Part shown: in pieces, positions 1-12,359 of the stretch
How the letters are laid out: each line of letters begins with the position of its first letter
Position numbering within the stretch: position 1 is the first letter of the stretch
DNA from: Tretioscincus oriximinensis
Taxonomy: Eukaryota > Chordata > Lepidosauria > Squamata > Gymnophthalmidae
Direction: 5' to 3'
DNA: 64,000 nucleotides
Assembly: GCA_022410635.1 (NCBI GenBank)
Contig: JAJVDF010000168.1
Coordinates: 1,340,920-1,404,919, forward strand
The notes under the pieces: generated by a model
Seen by the model: only the letters and a program-made list of their open reading frames with translations
Databases searched by the model: none
What the model was told of the DNA's origin: nothing
Translations under genes and position numbers: made by a program

Positions 1-1026
1 CCACATATCACATTCCACATTCTCTTGTCATCAGCTTCATAGGTATTAAAACATGATAGAAGTAATGTTGGAAGTCCAATTATACTTAATCTTAAGCATA
101 CCTTGAGAAGCAATTTCTGTTGTAGATGGTGGATCTTTCAACTGAGCATTGGAAAGTATTACTGTTGGATAAAGCGCACATCCATCTTCCAAAGTTATTA
201 TCTTTTGGAGATTGGTGAAGCAACCAAATTAATTTCAATTAAGCACAAACATAAAGGTTTATTGCAATTCCAAAGTATTTGTCTTAATGTATCTAATTAC
301 TTCAAAACTTCCTTACCCTCATGCTCTGTTTCCTTATAAATTTGGCCAAAAGCAAATTTTGGTTTGTGTAAACATATCTGTTTTCTTCCACCACAACCAT
401 AAGCAGTTCTTTAGACTTCAAAGCCTGCATCCATTTTCNGTTTTTGACCAAATTTAATGAAGTGTCCAATTTGAAGTAAATGCATCCATTGCCTAATCCC
501 TTATCAAAAATGTCAACTTGTTCATTTCAATTAAGTACAAGCAAATCATTTCTTAGATATACTCACTGGATATGAAGTAATTTTGGATTTGAATTCTAGG
601 CATCCATCTTCTCATGTATACGTCCTTTGGGGATTTATGATGCAACCAAATTCATTTCTTTGAAATACTAACTGAAAACCTTCCAGATATGGCCGCTTTC
701 CATCCTTTCAGTAATGCTTTTATACATTCTTTGTCTAAACTGATTCTAAACATGAGTCACTCATGTTCATAGAAAATAGTGAGCAGGAAACATGGGTAAA
801 TCTTGAGCTTGATAAATTAAGACATATGAATTTTTTTTCTGTTGTAAGCCCGAGCTGAATCCTATGTTTCAGAAGTCATTTATATGTAGAGCTGTCTAAT
901 TCTGTTTGCTTAATGCAATTTTTAACATTGTCTCTTTACTTCTGAGGAGAACGCTTTAAACTTTTTTGTTAATGTCATGTCCTTAAAATAATACTTTACG
1001 TTATCTACAGAACATTTTCACTGTGT
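1..1026. other. LRRC28 intron, no gene
   Basis: A/T-rich intronic sequence with no exon. A degenerate GCATCCATCTTC-like string recurs near 181, 427, 481 and 600, often with GCAACCAAATT nearby, as if an old, diverged repeat were present. Otherwise nothing is recognised. Confidence 0.5.
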
Positions 1027-1081
1027 AAGGCAGGATGCTGTATTAATCGGTCTGATCCAGCAAGGCCCTTTTATGTTCTTA
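1027..1081 (+). mobile_element. LINE-A 3' end fragment
   Basis: A short tail fragment with GATCCAGCAAGGCC followed by TTATGTTCTTA, matching the last bases of the better LINE-A copies in the window (for example near 30420-30448). The next 300 bp are unassigned intron. Confidence 0.6.
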
Positions 1082-1394
1082 CTAATCGTTAAGCCTGCAT
1101 TCGTTCTTCGTTTTTTCCTCCCTTTCTCTCCCAGTACTGGTTCCAATACTGAACCCTGGGTATTCCACTTCTCACATCTTCCATCCAAAGAACTGCCCAT
1201 TTATTACTTCCCTCTGTTTTCTGTTTTTTGCCAGTTTCCAACCCAGGACTCTGGTCTATGAAGGCGGCCAATGTTCCAAGCCCTATTATTGGTCTCTGGA
1301 GGCTGCCAAAGTTCCAAGCCCTGTCATTGGTCATTATACCTTGGAATGTTGAACTCTGTCGTACGCGTTTTATTATATATATAGATATCTGTTC

Positions 1395-1676
1395 TTCCTA
1401 AACCTTTTGTTCTAAAAAGGGGGCTTGTAGCACTTGAAGAATAACAGAAGAAAGGTAGCTGGTATGAGCTTTCGTAGACATGTCTAGTTTTTCAGATGCT
1501 AGGGAATCAATGTCAGGAAGAGATTTTATAGAAAATTGTGTGTAGGAGATGAGAAAGAACACGTTAATGTGGTACGGGGATGAATTAGGTGAGAAAAACA
1601 GCTAAATGGCAGAAGTGATCTTTGCAAGTAGAAGAAAATGCCTGGAAGAACAAGATATACCAGGTTGATTGATTGT
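1395..1676 (-). mobile_element. Penelope-like element 3' fragment, part 1 (split by SINE-1)
   Basis: Read on the minus strand this contains CATCTGAAAAACTAGACATG, then CTACGAAAGCTCATACCAGC, then a CTGTTATT... stretch. It matches the 43171-43545 and 62544-62846 copies. It continues after the SINE at 1677-1916 into a region encoding a GIY-YIG-like C-terminus (see 1960-2250). Confidence 0.5.
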
Positions 1677-1916
1677 TTCTTTATTTATACTTATATCCCA
1701 TCCCAAAGGTCTCAGGGCAGCCAACCATGGGGGGAGCACACATAACTTTTGTTTCTTTCTCCACAATGGACACCCTGTGAAGTAGGCGGTGCTGAGAGAG
1801 TTCTAAGAACTGTGATTGGCCAAAGATCGCCCAGCTGGCTTCCTGGAGGAGTGTGNAATTGAATTTGGAGACTACCAGATTAGAGTCCAATATAACCACT
1901 ACACCAAGCTGGCTCT
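1677..1916 (-). mobile_element. SINE-1 (tRNA-derived) copy
   Basis: Near full length and antisense. The head reads, on the minus strand, AGCCAGCTTGGTGTAGTGG (box A-like); box B is degenerate. The body carries CAGCTGGGCGATC and CTCTCAGCACCGCCTAC. The tail matches CCTTTGGGATGGGATATAAG followed by TAAATAAA. It interrupts a PLE fragment. Confidence 0.85.
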
Positions 1917-1959
1917 TTTGTGTGTTCATACATATTATGATTCAGTCTGTGGACTAATC

Positions 1960-2250
1960 AATCAAATAGTTAGCTGGTGTTATAATAGGTATAGTGTGCC
2001 AAGAAACCATTATCTCTGTTAGTTCCCTTGTCGATGGACTGGAATTTGTGGATGCATTCTAATTCTGCTGTTTCTCTATCAAATCTTCCTTTGTAGTTTC
2101 TTTATTCAAGGACTGCGGTTCTGAGGTCCGAGATTGAATGTCCTGGAAGATTGAAGTGCTCAGCAACAGGTTTCTGTGTGCTGCCATTCTGAATATCTGA
2201 TTTGTTTCCTTCCAAAGGAACCCATCAGGACCAAAGAGCTCTTGACACAT
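1960..2250 (-). mobile_element. Penelope-like element fragment, part 2 (GIY-YIG-like C-terminus)
   Basis: The minus-strand frame reads GNKSDIQNGSTQKPVAEHFN then LPGHSISDLRTAVLE and stops. The KPVAEHFNxPGHS motif is typical of the C-terminal GIY-YIG endonuclease region of Penelope-like retroelements. The frame is broken by a stop, so this is a dead fragment. Confidence 0.5.
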
Positions 2251-2377
2251 CTAGAGTCCCCACCGCCTTTTTTCTTGCTAGCACTGTACTGCTTTTCCAT
2301 GTTTCTGTTCCTTTTATGTTTTTGTAGAGAAATTCTGTACTCACAAAACCTGCTTACAAAATAAGAGATGGGACTGG

Positions 2378-2445
2378 GTGGAAGGATTTTTATACCCCGC
2401 TTATCTCACCTTTCAAAGACACTCAAAGCTCCCTTTGAAAGTTCC
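2378..2445 (-). mobile_element. SINE-3 tail fragment
   Basis: Contains GGATTTTTATACCCCGCTTA and CTCACCTTTCAAAG, the reverse complement of the SINE-3 tail. Confidence 0.6.
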
Positions 2446-3228
2446 TTCCAAAGGGACTGAGCAGATCCCAGTTACTCCTTACTTCATCCTCTATATCTGT
2501 ACGCAAATTTCCAGAGTCAATATGTGCCAGATCTTACTTTCAAAAGAATCACCAATTTCAAAACATTTATATATATATATTCAAAAATCTTGGCAGAAAT
2601 TACCCATGCCTTTATAAGTAGCTGTTCCATCTGCTGAACACTGATTCAAGGACTGAAACAACTCTTTTATCTTAAATGAGCATTTAGGATTTTGCTGTAA
2701 CGCATTATGAAAACAGATGGTTTAATCTTTTAATCGAACATTAACTTCACCCCTCTTTGTTGCTTCACTTTAAGGTAAAATAGAGGTTTCAAGTCTTCTG
2801 ATCTTTGATGTTTCCAGAGATGTACCAAGCTAAAGACCAAAAGACCTGAGGGGAAGTTATACACTGATATATTACTGTAAAAAGATATTAAGTGGTAACA
2901 GCTGCTTTGATCGTTTTCTAAAACTCTGTGATACTATTCAAATTGAAACGCTTTGAGCTGAGCGATTAAAACAAGACATTTGTCTCGTTCTTTAAATTTA
3001 TTTTATTTATGCTGGGAAGAGTTGAATTGCACATGAGTCCCAAGATGAAATTCTAATTGGTTAGTTCCAACTTGTGTATACACTTGGAAAATGATCGGAT
3101 TCTTTTTGTGTACCATTTTAATGCTATATATCAAAATCATGAAAAGCTGAACTCTGCATTTCTCCTTATACTTAAAAGGAATCGTTGTAGCTCAGTGTTA
3201 CTCTCAGTGTAGCTCTAAGTCCCTTAAA
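2446..3228. other. Intron, nothing recognised
   Basis: A/T-rich sequence with a short (AT)n near 2568-2580. No exon, repeat family or RNA gene could be supported. Confidence 0.5.
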
Positions 3229-3229
3229 A

Positions 3230-3581
3230 AGAAGAAGATGAAGATGAAGAAGATGAAGTAGAAGAAGAAGAAGAAGAACTGGGTTCTTATACCCTGCTTT
3301 TCTCGCCTTTCAAAGGGACTCAAAGTGGCTTACAAGGGTATTTTTGCCCAAAGGCTTACATTCTACCTTCCCCACCAGGTTGTGGTGGTTCCCATGTATC
3401 TACTTGCATTCAGTTTCAATTTCTTGCAATTCTTGCTTTCAAATAACTGGGTTGGCTAGAGCTACAGGCTAGTGGAAGGTGTTCACCCCTCCCCACGCCT
3501 GACACAGGGCTTCAAAATCCCATCTCCCAAATGGGAGGCGGATTCCTTAGCAACAGAGCTATCTGTGCCTGTGAGAAGGAC
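3230..3581 (-). mobile_element. SINE-3 (tRNA-derived) near full-length copy
   Basis: Antisense copy. It starts with a (GAA)n tail, then CTGGGTTCTTATACCCTGC and CACCAGGTTGTGGTGGTTCC. The head region is TCAAAATCCCATCTCCCAAA (box B side) followed by TTCCTTAGCAACAGAGCTAT (box A side). Confidence 0.8.
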
Positions 3582-3937
3582 TGGGTATAAAAACCCTATA
3601 TTACTACTACTATTTTTCTTCTCCTTTTTTCTTCTTTTTTTCTCCTTTTTTCTTCTTCTTCAACTATGCCTTCTAAAAATCATTTTGCAATCAACCAGCT
3701 GTGTTTCTTTACCTCTTTGTAAAAGCTTACCCATTGAGAAAAAAAAGACCAAAATTTTTACCTGCGTTTTTAAAAAAAATTTATCTCTTTTAAAATAGGA
3801 ACTCTGTGCTGAAGGTCACAAATAGCAAGTGAGCCCAACAATTGTTTGAAGTAAACCCTTTCTTGTTTTATAATTTGGAAATCCTTAAGGAATTCCGTGA
3901 AGAAATATGCAGGTTACTGAAAAATGTCCTTTTTAAC
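3582..3937. other. Intron with short pyrimidine tract
   Basis: Contains a SINE-2-like piece (GGGTATAAAAACCCTATATT, then ACTACTACTA) and a T/C-rich tract at about 3604-3660. No gene. Confidence 0.5.
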
Positions 3938-4270
3938 CTAAGAACCCAAGACGAGCCCTACTGAATGGGCCAGACCCCACCTAGTCCTGCATCCTGTTTC
4001 ACACTGAGGCCCACCAATTGAACCTGGGAAGTCTGAAACAGAAGAAGGCAAAATTTTCACCTGTTCTTGACACCCTGTAAATGGTAGTTTGGGAATCTTG
4101 CCAGTTGCTCCATCCCTGAGGCAGTATCAAGAGATCCATTCTAGTAGCTATTTATATATTTGGTATCCATGAATTTGTCCAATTCTGCCCTAAAGCTACC
4201 CAGACTGCTAGCTATCACCTCCTCTTCTGGAAGTAAATTCCACAGGCCCATCCATTTTTAGGAATTCTTT
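3938..4270 (-). mobile_element. LINE-A 3' fragment
   Basis: Antisense copy carrying GAGCCCTACTGAATGGGCC, the (T)CTAGTAGCTATTTATA motif, and GCTAGCTATCACCTCCTC, all shared with the 19080 and 41970 copies. Confidence 0.8.
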
Positions 4271-4960
4271 TTTATGATATTCCACCTTGGGAACTGTGGA
4301 ATGATGAGACTTGTATGTGGTTAAGGGGTGGTAGTAGGTACGTTTGATCACTAAGTAACCTGAGTCTGCACATCTCAGTGGTAACACATCCAGGGCTCTG
4401 GAGCTGGAGCCAGTTCTTAATACGTTTCATAAATTTATTGTTAACACTCTTAATAAATTTAAATTGTATGCAACACAATTAATAATATGTATTTTCTATT
4501 TCACAAATAATAGTTTGATTAGCCCATTTCTTTTAAGGACATATTTTATTTTCAGGAAATGTATTTTAATTTCAAGTAGGGCTTTGGAGTCTGAGTTGTG
4601 GAATTGGAGGCATTCTGGGATACTCGAGTCAGAATCAAAAAATTTGTGTCTAGATTCCACAGCCTTGAACACATCAGTAGAAAGGACCCTCATGACTCAG
4701 ATGTGCTTGGAGAGAACGTGACCCTTCAGTAAATTCCTGTAGTAAAGATTTATTCTCTTGCAGAATCAAATCCATATATAATTAAAAGAGTTGCCATTTC
4801 TCTACCCAAGTTTATTTAGAAAACTGATCAAGACGTAACGCAAAAGAGGATGAGTTATGTTGACACATTACTAGAGTAAATTGCTTTAGACAGCTTTAAT
4901 TTTCTCATAGAGTTTCCAACTTTGGGTGTGTAACTGTTGTTTCTCCTTTGTCTGTTATGT
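4271..4960. other. Intron, nothing recognised
   Basis: A/T-rich. Short open frames on both strands around 4464-4721 mirror each other and show no family features. Confidence 0.5.
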
Positions 4961-5112
4961 GTTTGTTTGTTTGTTTATACTCTGCCCTATCCCACCAATC
5001 TACAGGGCAGATCACAATTGAAAAATCATAATAACGGTGCCAGCAAGGAGAAAAGGTTCACTTAGCTGAAGCCCTGGGGAAACAGGTAGATTTTCACCAG
5101 GCATCTAAACAT
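4961..5112 (-). mobile_element. LINE-B 3' fragment
   Basis: Carries TTTATACTCTGCCCTATCCC and ATTTTCACCAGGCATCTAAA, the antisense of the LINE-B 3' region also seen at 15070 and 25030. Confidence 0.6.
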
Positions 5113-5185
5113 GAACAGGGTAGAAGAAGGCACTTTCATGTGCCCATACATATTATGACACAGTCTGTGGACCAATCAAAAGTAA

Positions 5186-5188
<3 letters not shown>

Positions 5189-5258
<70 letters not shown>

Positions 5259-5262
5259 CATC
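5189..5262 (+). repeat. (TC)n/(TATC)n microsatellite
   Basis: A run of CT dinucleotides passing into TATC tetranucleotides. The minus strand is GATA-type. Confidence 0.95.
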
Positions 5263-5684
5263 TGTCTATCTCCCTTCGTTATCTAACAAGTTGGCAGCCA
5301 GCTTGTAGTTGTATAACCTAGAGATATGGTGTAACATTATGCATAGCTCTATTATCAAGGTGTGGTTTAAAAGCTGTGGGCAAAAATGTGTTTAAGTCTA
5401 TGGATCTCTGAAACAGTATTTTTAACTGCCCCAAGCTACAGACAGGTAATTAATATCATTTCTCAACTGTCTCTGAACAGAGACAGAGAGTGGAACAGCA
5501 AGGAGAAAACCAGTACATTCCGACATTTTCTTGGAAATGTAAAGAAAAATCTTCAACCAACGAATGTAGAAAGACTTGAGGGTTCTTTAAGTCCCTTTTG
5601 TCAGAACTAGAAGTTGATTTTTTGAATAAGGAAATTCAGTTGGTTGATGCCTGTAATTGTTTGGAAATAATTGGCTACTGGAAT
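5263..5684. other. Intron, nothing recognised
   Basis: Unique-looking sequence. A 74-codon frame at 5386-5610 has no recognisable similarity. Confidence 0.5.
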
Positions 5685-5890
5685 GTAAGAACACAGGCAG
5701 ATTCCTACTGGGTTAAGCCACAGGCCATCTAGTCCAGCATCCAACCACAGCAAGTGCTTTGGGACATTGTCAAACAGTAGATAAGGGCAAAACCTTCTGC
5801 TTTTAACTTCCTGCAAATGACTTTTAGAGCTTCCTACTTGTCTGTTACACCTGGAAGCATTAACAAGGCATTCATTCTAGGAGTCATTGA
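5685..5890 (-). mobile_element. Degenerate LINE-A 3' fragment
   Basis: Antisense and diverged: TAAGCCACAGGCCATCTAGT, CCAGCATCC, CCTGCAAATGACTTTTA. Confidence 0.55.
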
Positions 5891-7640
5891 TATAACAGCT
5901 CCTGCTAGGGTATGTTAATTGAGACTCTCCTATCTATCCCATCTACATTGTCAACTGTCACATAATATTCCATACCTCACTCATTTAAATAATGAGTTGT
6001 ATCCTTCCTCTCTCCTTTATGGAACATCAGTGTGTAGAATTTGATAAGCAGATGTCCTTTTCTCATAGAACATTTTACTGATGTGAGATGCTGCTATATG
6101 TCTGAAATATTTGTATTCTGACTTTATGCATAACCAACCTCCAAGTTGTAATTAGTGCAAACAAAGCACGTTATAATCCTTTGTTATATTCTTTTTAAGG
6201 GAATGTTGGCTATTGGAGACCTTGAGAGATGATGATTTATTGACAAAAGCAACAGTATAACATGACAAACGAAATAACAGTATCGGAACTCTACCCAGGT
6301 CGGACACTACCCAAGTGTCTAGGACTGGGCGATGGTATTGGTGAATGATGTGTGCAGAGCTGAATAAAGTGGCCTTTTGTAGTTGACGGATGGTGACTTT
6401 GTTAGCAACAATTGTTTTTAAGTGCCAGCCCTGGTCCTTTGGGACAACACCCAGGTTCAAATCTCCACTAGGACCACTTTTACTGGTTTATTGTGTTTTG
6501 ATTTTCAAGCCCTCATGTCAGGAGATTTTTAATGCATAAAAATTAATTGTGGTTTGTTTGAGAATTACATAGTGCTTAGTATTGCTTACAAAGCCAGTCT
6601 CTCAGTTTAATTTTCTGGCTAACATTTATCTCTCCTTGTTCTATCCATGTTTTTTTTATTCTACTGGTGCATGTAGTTTAAATAACTGAGCACCGTGAAA
6701 CACTACTATCCCTGGCATAAGGGCATTTAGTATCGATCTGTTCCTTGTCCAGCTAACTTCGTCATAAAAGGCAAGTAACATGAAGGCTTTCAAAGAGCTG
6801 GAATGATCATGGAAAAGTTTTACTGAAAAGACTAGGAAGCTGGGAAGGAGATCTGCCTTATCCAAGATCTGAAAAATAGCTTGGCCTTCACTGCCTCTGG
6901 ATCCATGCCAGTGTACCAACTGTAGCTTTGAAGCTAGACTATTTTTAGTGGCAGGAGACAGGCTGTATCTGAAAATAGCTGGGCCACTGGCTTGCCAATC
7001 AGTAGTTTTTGGCATGGGATAGGAAGCGTTCTTCCTCTTTTTTGTAATCTTTTCTTCATCACTCTAAAGAAATTGCTGACGCTCTGCAGATCCCTTTGTG
7101 GGCATGAATTTTGGTGATATAGTGAAAGACTATTCATAAATCCTTGAATGGAAAATAAAATGTCAATCAACAGATGAAACTCCAAAAATAAATCCTAAAT
7201 GAATAATAAATGGCAATCAAGAGATGAAACTCCAAATATTTCTTCTCACTGGTTTAATCTCCTTGGTCTGGAATTCACAGGGCTTACTTTCTGGGCTACG
7301 TTGCTACAGATTATTATGCTTTGTTTCTCAGGTTTACCCTTTTTAATCAAAGATTTCCAAAGTAGTGAACTGCTGTTTTTTCCCTTCTGTGTTAACTATT
7401 AGCAAAACGGCAAGACTTGCCAGACGCAAGGTCGATAAATCGGATTACTGCCTCTTGCAGAGTATTAAGTCTAAAGAGAAAAGATTTTAAACTGAAAGAC
7501 AATTCAGTCGAGGCCCTTGTGTGACGCGAGCTGTTTCTAGAAAGGATCCAACATATTGACCTTGTGTCTGGCAATAGCCAGCGTTGCTTGTCCTCTCTTC
7601 TATCCCATCTGAGTCGCTTAAACATAATACTTGATTAGAT
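5891..7640. other. Intron; unassigned, possible old repeats
   Basis: No exon. A 40-bp string at 7151-7190 recurs at 7201-7240. Minus-strand frames at 6152-6460 and 6656-7015 are open for about 100 codons, but their low-complexity, stop-bounded content fits decayed retroelement sequence better than a host gene; I could not name a family. Confidence 0.4.
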
Positions 7641-7864
7641 GCCAGAACTTTTAAATTTCTCTTTGGCTTCTGCTTTGTAGAGCAGGAGTGGCTTCATCTG
7701 GTCTATCAGGCAATTGTTCTTTACCACCTAAATGTTATTGGTGTTACTAGACACAGGCTAATGGAAGAAAACAAATAACAGAAATACATTGCTCAGGTGG
7801 TCAGAGAAGTTTAAAGCTCCTTGCTTATCCGTCCCATATGTGATACTGAGCTCACATGGATCAT
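7641..7864. other. Intron, nothing recognised
   Basis: No feature supported in this short stretch. Confidence 0.5.
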
Positions 7865-8050
7865 AAGAGGAGTCTTGTTGGTTCAGCCCATAGCCCATCC
7901 AGTGCAGCCTTTTGACTTAGACAGAGGTCCACAAACTGCTTCTGACCAAAGACATTGACCAAACTTTTACTGCTGTTAAATCCCTGGATGGCATTTAGAG
8001 GCACCTTGCTGCTCTGTCAACCCTGGTGGTATTAATTAGACATCTATTCT
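7865..8050 (-). mobile_element. Degenerate LINE-A 3' fragment
   Basis: Contains AAGAGGAGTCTTGTTGGTTC and CCATAGCCCATCCAGTGCAG, diverged from LINE-A copies elsewhere. Confidence 0.5.
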
Positions 8051-8386
8051 GGAAATCTCTCTCTGTCTTTCCCGGAGTCAAAATAATGTAGACAAGCAAA
8101 CGAGCCATCCTGGATTACATCATTTTGTGTACAATCAGGAGGCTACTTGCCTTGCACGGCTGCTGGCTGTTAAGGGGATATGCGTGAAGGGCTCCAGGTC
8201 GGGAGCATGATGGTGGCAGGGGGCCATCAGCCCAGTTGACCGACCTCCGCCACCTTTCACCGCCTCCCCATTGCTCCCTGGCCCTGGCCTATCTTTTCAG
8301 CACCATAGGCTCCAGCAGCTTACATCCTGTTCGTGTGCTCTCCATGAATGGATTAGGGAGCATTGAGTTCCCCCTTGGAGATGGCG

Positions 8387-8580
8387 AGGGAGAGAAAGAG
8401 GGGGCTAGGAGAGAGAGAGGGCAGGAGAGAAAGTGAGAGGGTGGGCAGAGGAGGAAGAGAGGGGAGGGGGGTAGAACAGAGGAGCAAAGGAGGAGTGGGG
8501 GAGAGGAGGAAGAGAGGGCAGGAGGAGGAGTGGGGGAGAGGAGGAAGAGAGGGCAGGAGGAGGAGGAAGAGGAGAAGAAG
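8387..8580 (+). repeat. Polypurine (GGA/GA)n tract
   Basis: About 190 bp almost entirely of G and A with variants of GGGAGAGGAGGAAGAG repeated. Mirror-repeat polypurine DNA of this length can form triplex structures; that is general knowledge, not shown here. The arginine/glutamate-rich frame across it is not a gene. Confidence 0.9.
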
Positions 8581-8877
8581 AATTAAGCCCACTGACTTTG
8601 GGATACGGTGGTCACTAGCATTCTCCCCAAGACAATTAGCTTACTTCGTCTATAAAAATGTGTGCTGTAAGGAAACATTTTTTCTGCTTACAGGAAGATG
8701 GCTGGGGAGTGAAAGAAGAATAAGAATAAGAGTGTTTTTTCACTCCCCAGCCACCTTCCTGTAAGAAGAAAAAGCATTTCTCCTTACAGGACACATTTTT
8801 ATAGAAGAATTAAGCCAATTGTCTTCAGAAGAATGCTAGTGCCCACTGTATGCCAAAGGAAGTGGCTTAATCCCACT
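8580..8877. mobile_element. Fold-back element with ~140-bp inverted arms
   Basis: Left arm about 8580-8714 and right arm about 8738-8877 are imperfect reverse complements around a ~23-bp centre. Examples are GCTGGGGAGTGAAA against TTTCACTCCCCAGC, TATAAAAATGTGT against ACACATTTTTATA, and AATTAAGCC against GGCTTAAT. It has the shape of a non-autonomous fold-back or MITE element. No clear target-site duplication was found, because the left flank is a purine tract. Confidence 0.8.
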
Positions 8878-11463
8878 AGTTAGACAATATTTGGACAAAT
8901 GCCAGAGTCTGTAGTGATGTCATCAGCATTCTAAAGCCAGGGCCAGGCCGGCAACAGTTTCCATGGAACCTGGCCCAGCACAGCAGCAGGAACAAGGAAG
9001 GAGCGACACAGGAAGGAAAACAGAACCATGAAGTGGGGAGGTAGAATAAGATAGACCCCCTCATTGGATTAAGATCAGGAAACGGGGTTATTCCACTAGT
9101 CATTAATAAACTTGCATTCATGAAATTTGTCTAATCCTTTCTTTAATTTTAGAGAAACCTGTGGTGGCCTCTCGAAGTTCTCAAACAATCACGCTATTAA
9201 TCTAGAAAAGCTTTTCAGTGAATAATTAAAATGTCTACCTGGCCAGTACACTGGTCTTTTATAGTTGGAACCCGGATGTTCAGGCTAATTCCCTCACAAC
9301 ACGTGTCCCCTTCTAGAACCTTCCCCACTTCTGCCCAATCAGTATTTTTTTCTGTCATTTAAACTTGAGCCCTCTAAACTAGTAAACAACCAACGGCTGT
9401 TTACTGGACCTGAGTGAAGACTCTATGGCAGGGATGTCATCCCTTACACGCTTCTTAAAGAAATGTCCACAAAATCTATTGCATGTACTATCTCTGAGTT
9501 TCCCCTAGGTGTCAAACTGTATCTCTGCTACTCCAGTGCTTTTGCATCCAGAAAAACACAAGAGGGAGGGAAGGAGGGATAAGAAAAGCTTTCATGGTTC
9601 TTCTTCCCTTTTCATATTTCCAAGAGTGACCTTTCCACCAGAACACTGTTTGCAAAGTTCACCCAGTATCTGCTGGTTCCAAATTACTCATAGCATATCT
9701 CCTTCCTCTTTCCTGAATGTCAGCACATTGGACAACAGTGTTGGTGGGGTCATTATCATGAAATCCCACAGCACAATCGCCGTTTGCTTTTAGTACATGT
9801 TTGTTGTGACGAGTTGAATGCAGAAGGCTTCAGCTTATGAAAATAAATCATTTTTCTTAGATTTTCACCCCCCTTGGAACATCAAATCCAGCCCTATTAT
9901 GATCCATGAAAGCAATCCTACTTTAAGATACGGGATTTTTTTCTTTTAATTGGTGGGTTTATGGAAGACCCATGAGAACGCACAAAAGTGTTTTCATATG
10001 AGTTCTTGAGAGTTTTCCTCATTTAAGAGTATGTAGTCTCCTTTCTTTCTCCATTGTGCCTAGTGGAGCTTCAAATTAACATAAGCAGGATGTTTACTTG
10101 TTACCAAGTAGTCGCCGTTGAAAAAAGGAACGCAGTAAAAGTTTATTGCTACCTTGATAGCATTCCTAAAGTACCTGCAACAACCTCATTTAATGCTATA
10201 ACATGGATAAGTTAAGAGCACGTAATTGTGTATTGCTTTTAGCACCTGGTAAAAACGTACCACTTAACCCAGGCTTTTGACTTCTAACTTCCTCTGCATT
10301 TGTCCTTCCAGGGAGGGTGGGTGGTAAGGAGGGAGAGGGGGTATGTTTGTTTTTAAACATGTTAATAATGTATTTTTTATGTTGCTTTTAGTCTTCTGTT
10401 ACCCTCTCTGGGACTTAGAACGGGACTCCTAAATCAGGCAATCAATCAGTAATATTTTTTAGGTTTGTAAGTCAGAGATGGACAATGGTAACCATCCAGA
10501 ATGGCTATCAGGTCTATGAAGAGTCAGTATATAAGACCTTCAACTTTGGAAACGCAAAATGGCTTCCAACGTCACGACTTCAATTCTGACTTTGGCCCCA
10601 TCCAGACAAGTGGGCTAAATCCAAATTTATTTTAAATTCTGATTTATCCAATTTCATCTCCGCCCCCACATACCTTTCAGCCTGCATTACTGGAAAGAGC
10701 ATTTGTTTTGCAGTGCCGTGAATTCACCACATTTGCAGCCTCCCAATTGGCTGGTCTTCCCAGAGCTCTCAATTCCCGCTTCTCTCTCCTCCCTGCTCTC
10801 GCAGGCAAACTTCAGATGGGCTTTTTCAAGGAAAAATGCAGGCGCCCACTCTGAAATCAGTACAACTCTGCTATCTATAAAACCCAAGGCAATGGGAATT
10901 AACCCGTGCATTACTGATTTATTTGAGGACATGTGGTAGATTCTTCATGAGGTAATTACCATAGTGGTAGCAAAATCTCATCCTTTGACTCCGCAGCCCA
11001 GTTTGAAATTAAAATGTATATCCTGAAAAGAAATGGATAAATCCAATGATGATTTGTGAAATAGGCAGTTTTAAATTATTATATTTATTTTCCATCATTA
11101 ATCTTTATGTATAACAACACAAATCTATGTACATACATTTAGAAAACAGCCATTTTAAGATTAGCATTATATAGATTTGTAAAAATTGAAAGCGATGTTA
11201 GTATTGATCGGATAAGCACCAGCAGCAATCAGGGCAGTCTCCTAAAAAATGCAAATTTTGATGGGATACTAACATGTTTCAAGTGTACTGCCATGTCTAC
11301 AAACATTTTATTTATATTGCTTCTAACTAAACAGCTTAAGAGACTATCTCAGTACCTTTTTTACCATCCCCAGTAACCCAGAATTCCCTCAGACTCCACA
11401 GCCCTGCTGGTTAGAGCTGCTGGCAAAGTTTAGAAAGGTCTGGGTGGTGTAGGCCAGACTTGC
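8878..11463. other. Long intronic stretch without a gene
   Basis: About 2.6 kb with no recognisable exon, SINE or LINE of the families named here. A sequence starting GGCCCCATCCAGACAAGTGG near 10595 resembles the edge of a DNA-transposon remnant, but no partner end was found. Confidence 0.45.
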
Positions 11464-11695
11464 AGAAGAAGGAGGGGAACTGGGGTTTTATACCTCGCTT
11501 TTCTCACCTGAAGGGATTCAAAGCATCTTATTATTTTTCGCTGAAAGCTTATATTCTACTTTCCCCACCACGCTGTGAATTTATCTAATCACAATTTCTT
11601 GCTTTCGAATAGCTGTCTCCACAGCTGATGCAGAGCTCCGCTCTCTGCTGAAACATCCAGGCTCTTAACTGCTGTGCCACTGGGCCTCTCAAACT
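11464..11695 (-). mobile_element. SINE-3 copy, diverged
   Basis: Antisense: GAAGAAGGAGG tail, GGGGTTTTATACCTCGCTTT, CTTTCCCCACCACGCTGTGA. The head end is degraded. Confidence 0.7.
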
Positions 11696-12227
<532 letters not shown>

Positions 12228-12269
12228 TAATCCTTTTTTTAAAAAAAATATCCTAAAGTTGTGATTAGA

Positions 12270-12335
12270 ACAAGAAGGAGGATCTGATTTTTGTACCCTG
12301 CCCTTCTCACCCAAAGGGACACAGAGCAGCTTATT
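12270..12335 (-). mobile_element. SINE-3 or SINE-2 tail fragment
   Basis: AAGAAGGAGGATCTGATTTT then TGTACCCTGCCCTTCTCACC: an antisense SINE tail about 50 bp inside the donor site of the upstream exon. Confidence 0.6.
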
Positions 12336-12359
12336 AACTCTAACCAAGTCAGTAATTGT

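Noticed and set aside
8353..8764. Arg/Glu-rich or Leu/Pro-rich proteins
   Set aside because: Translation of a polypurine tract.
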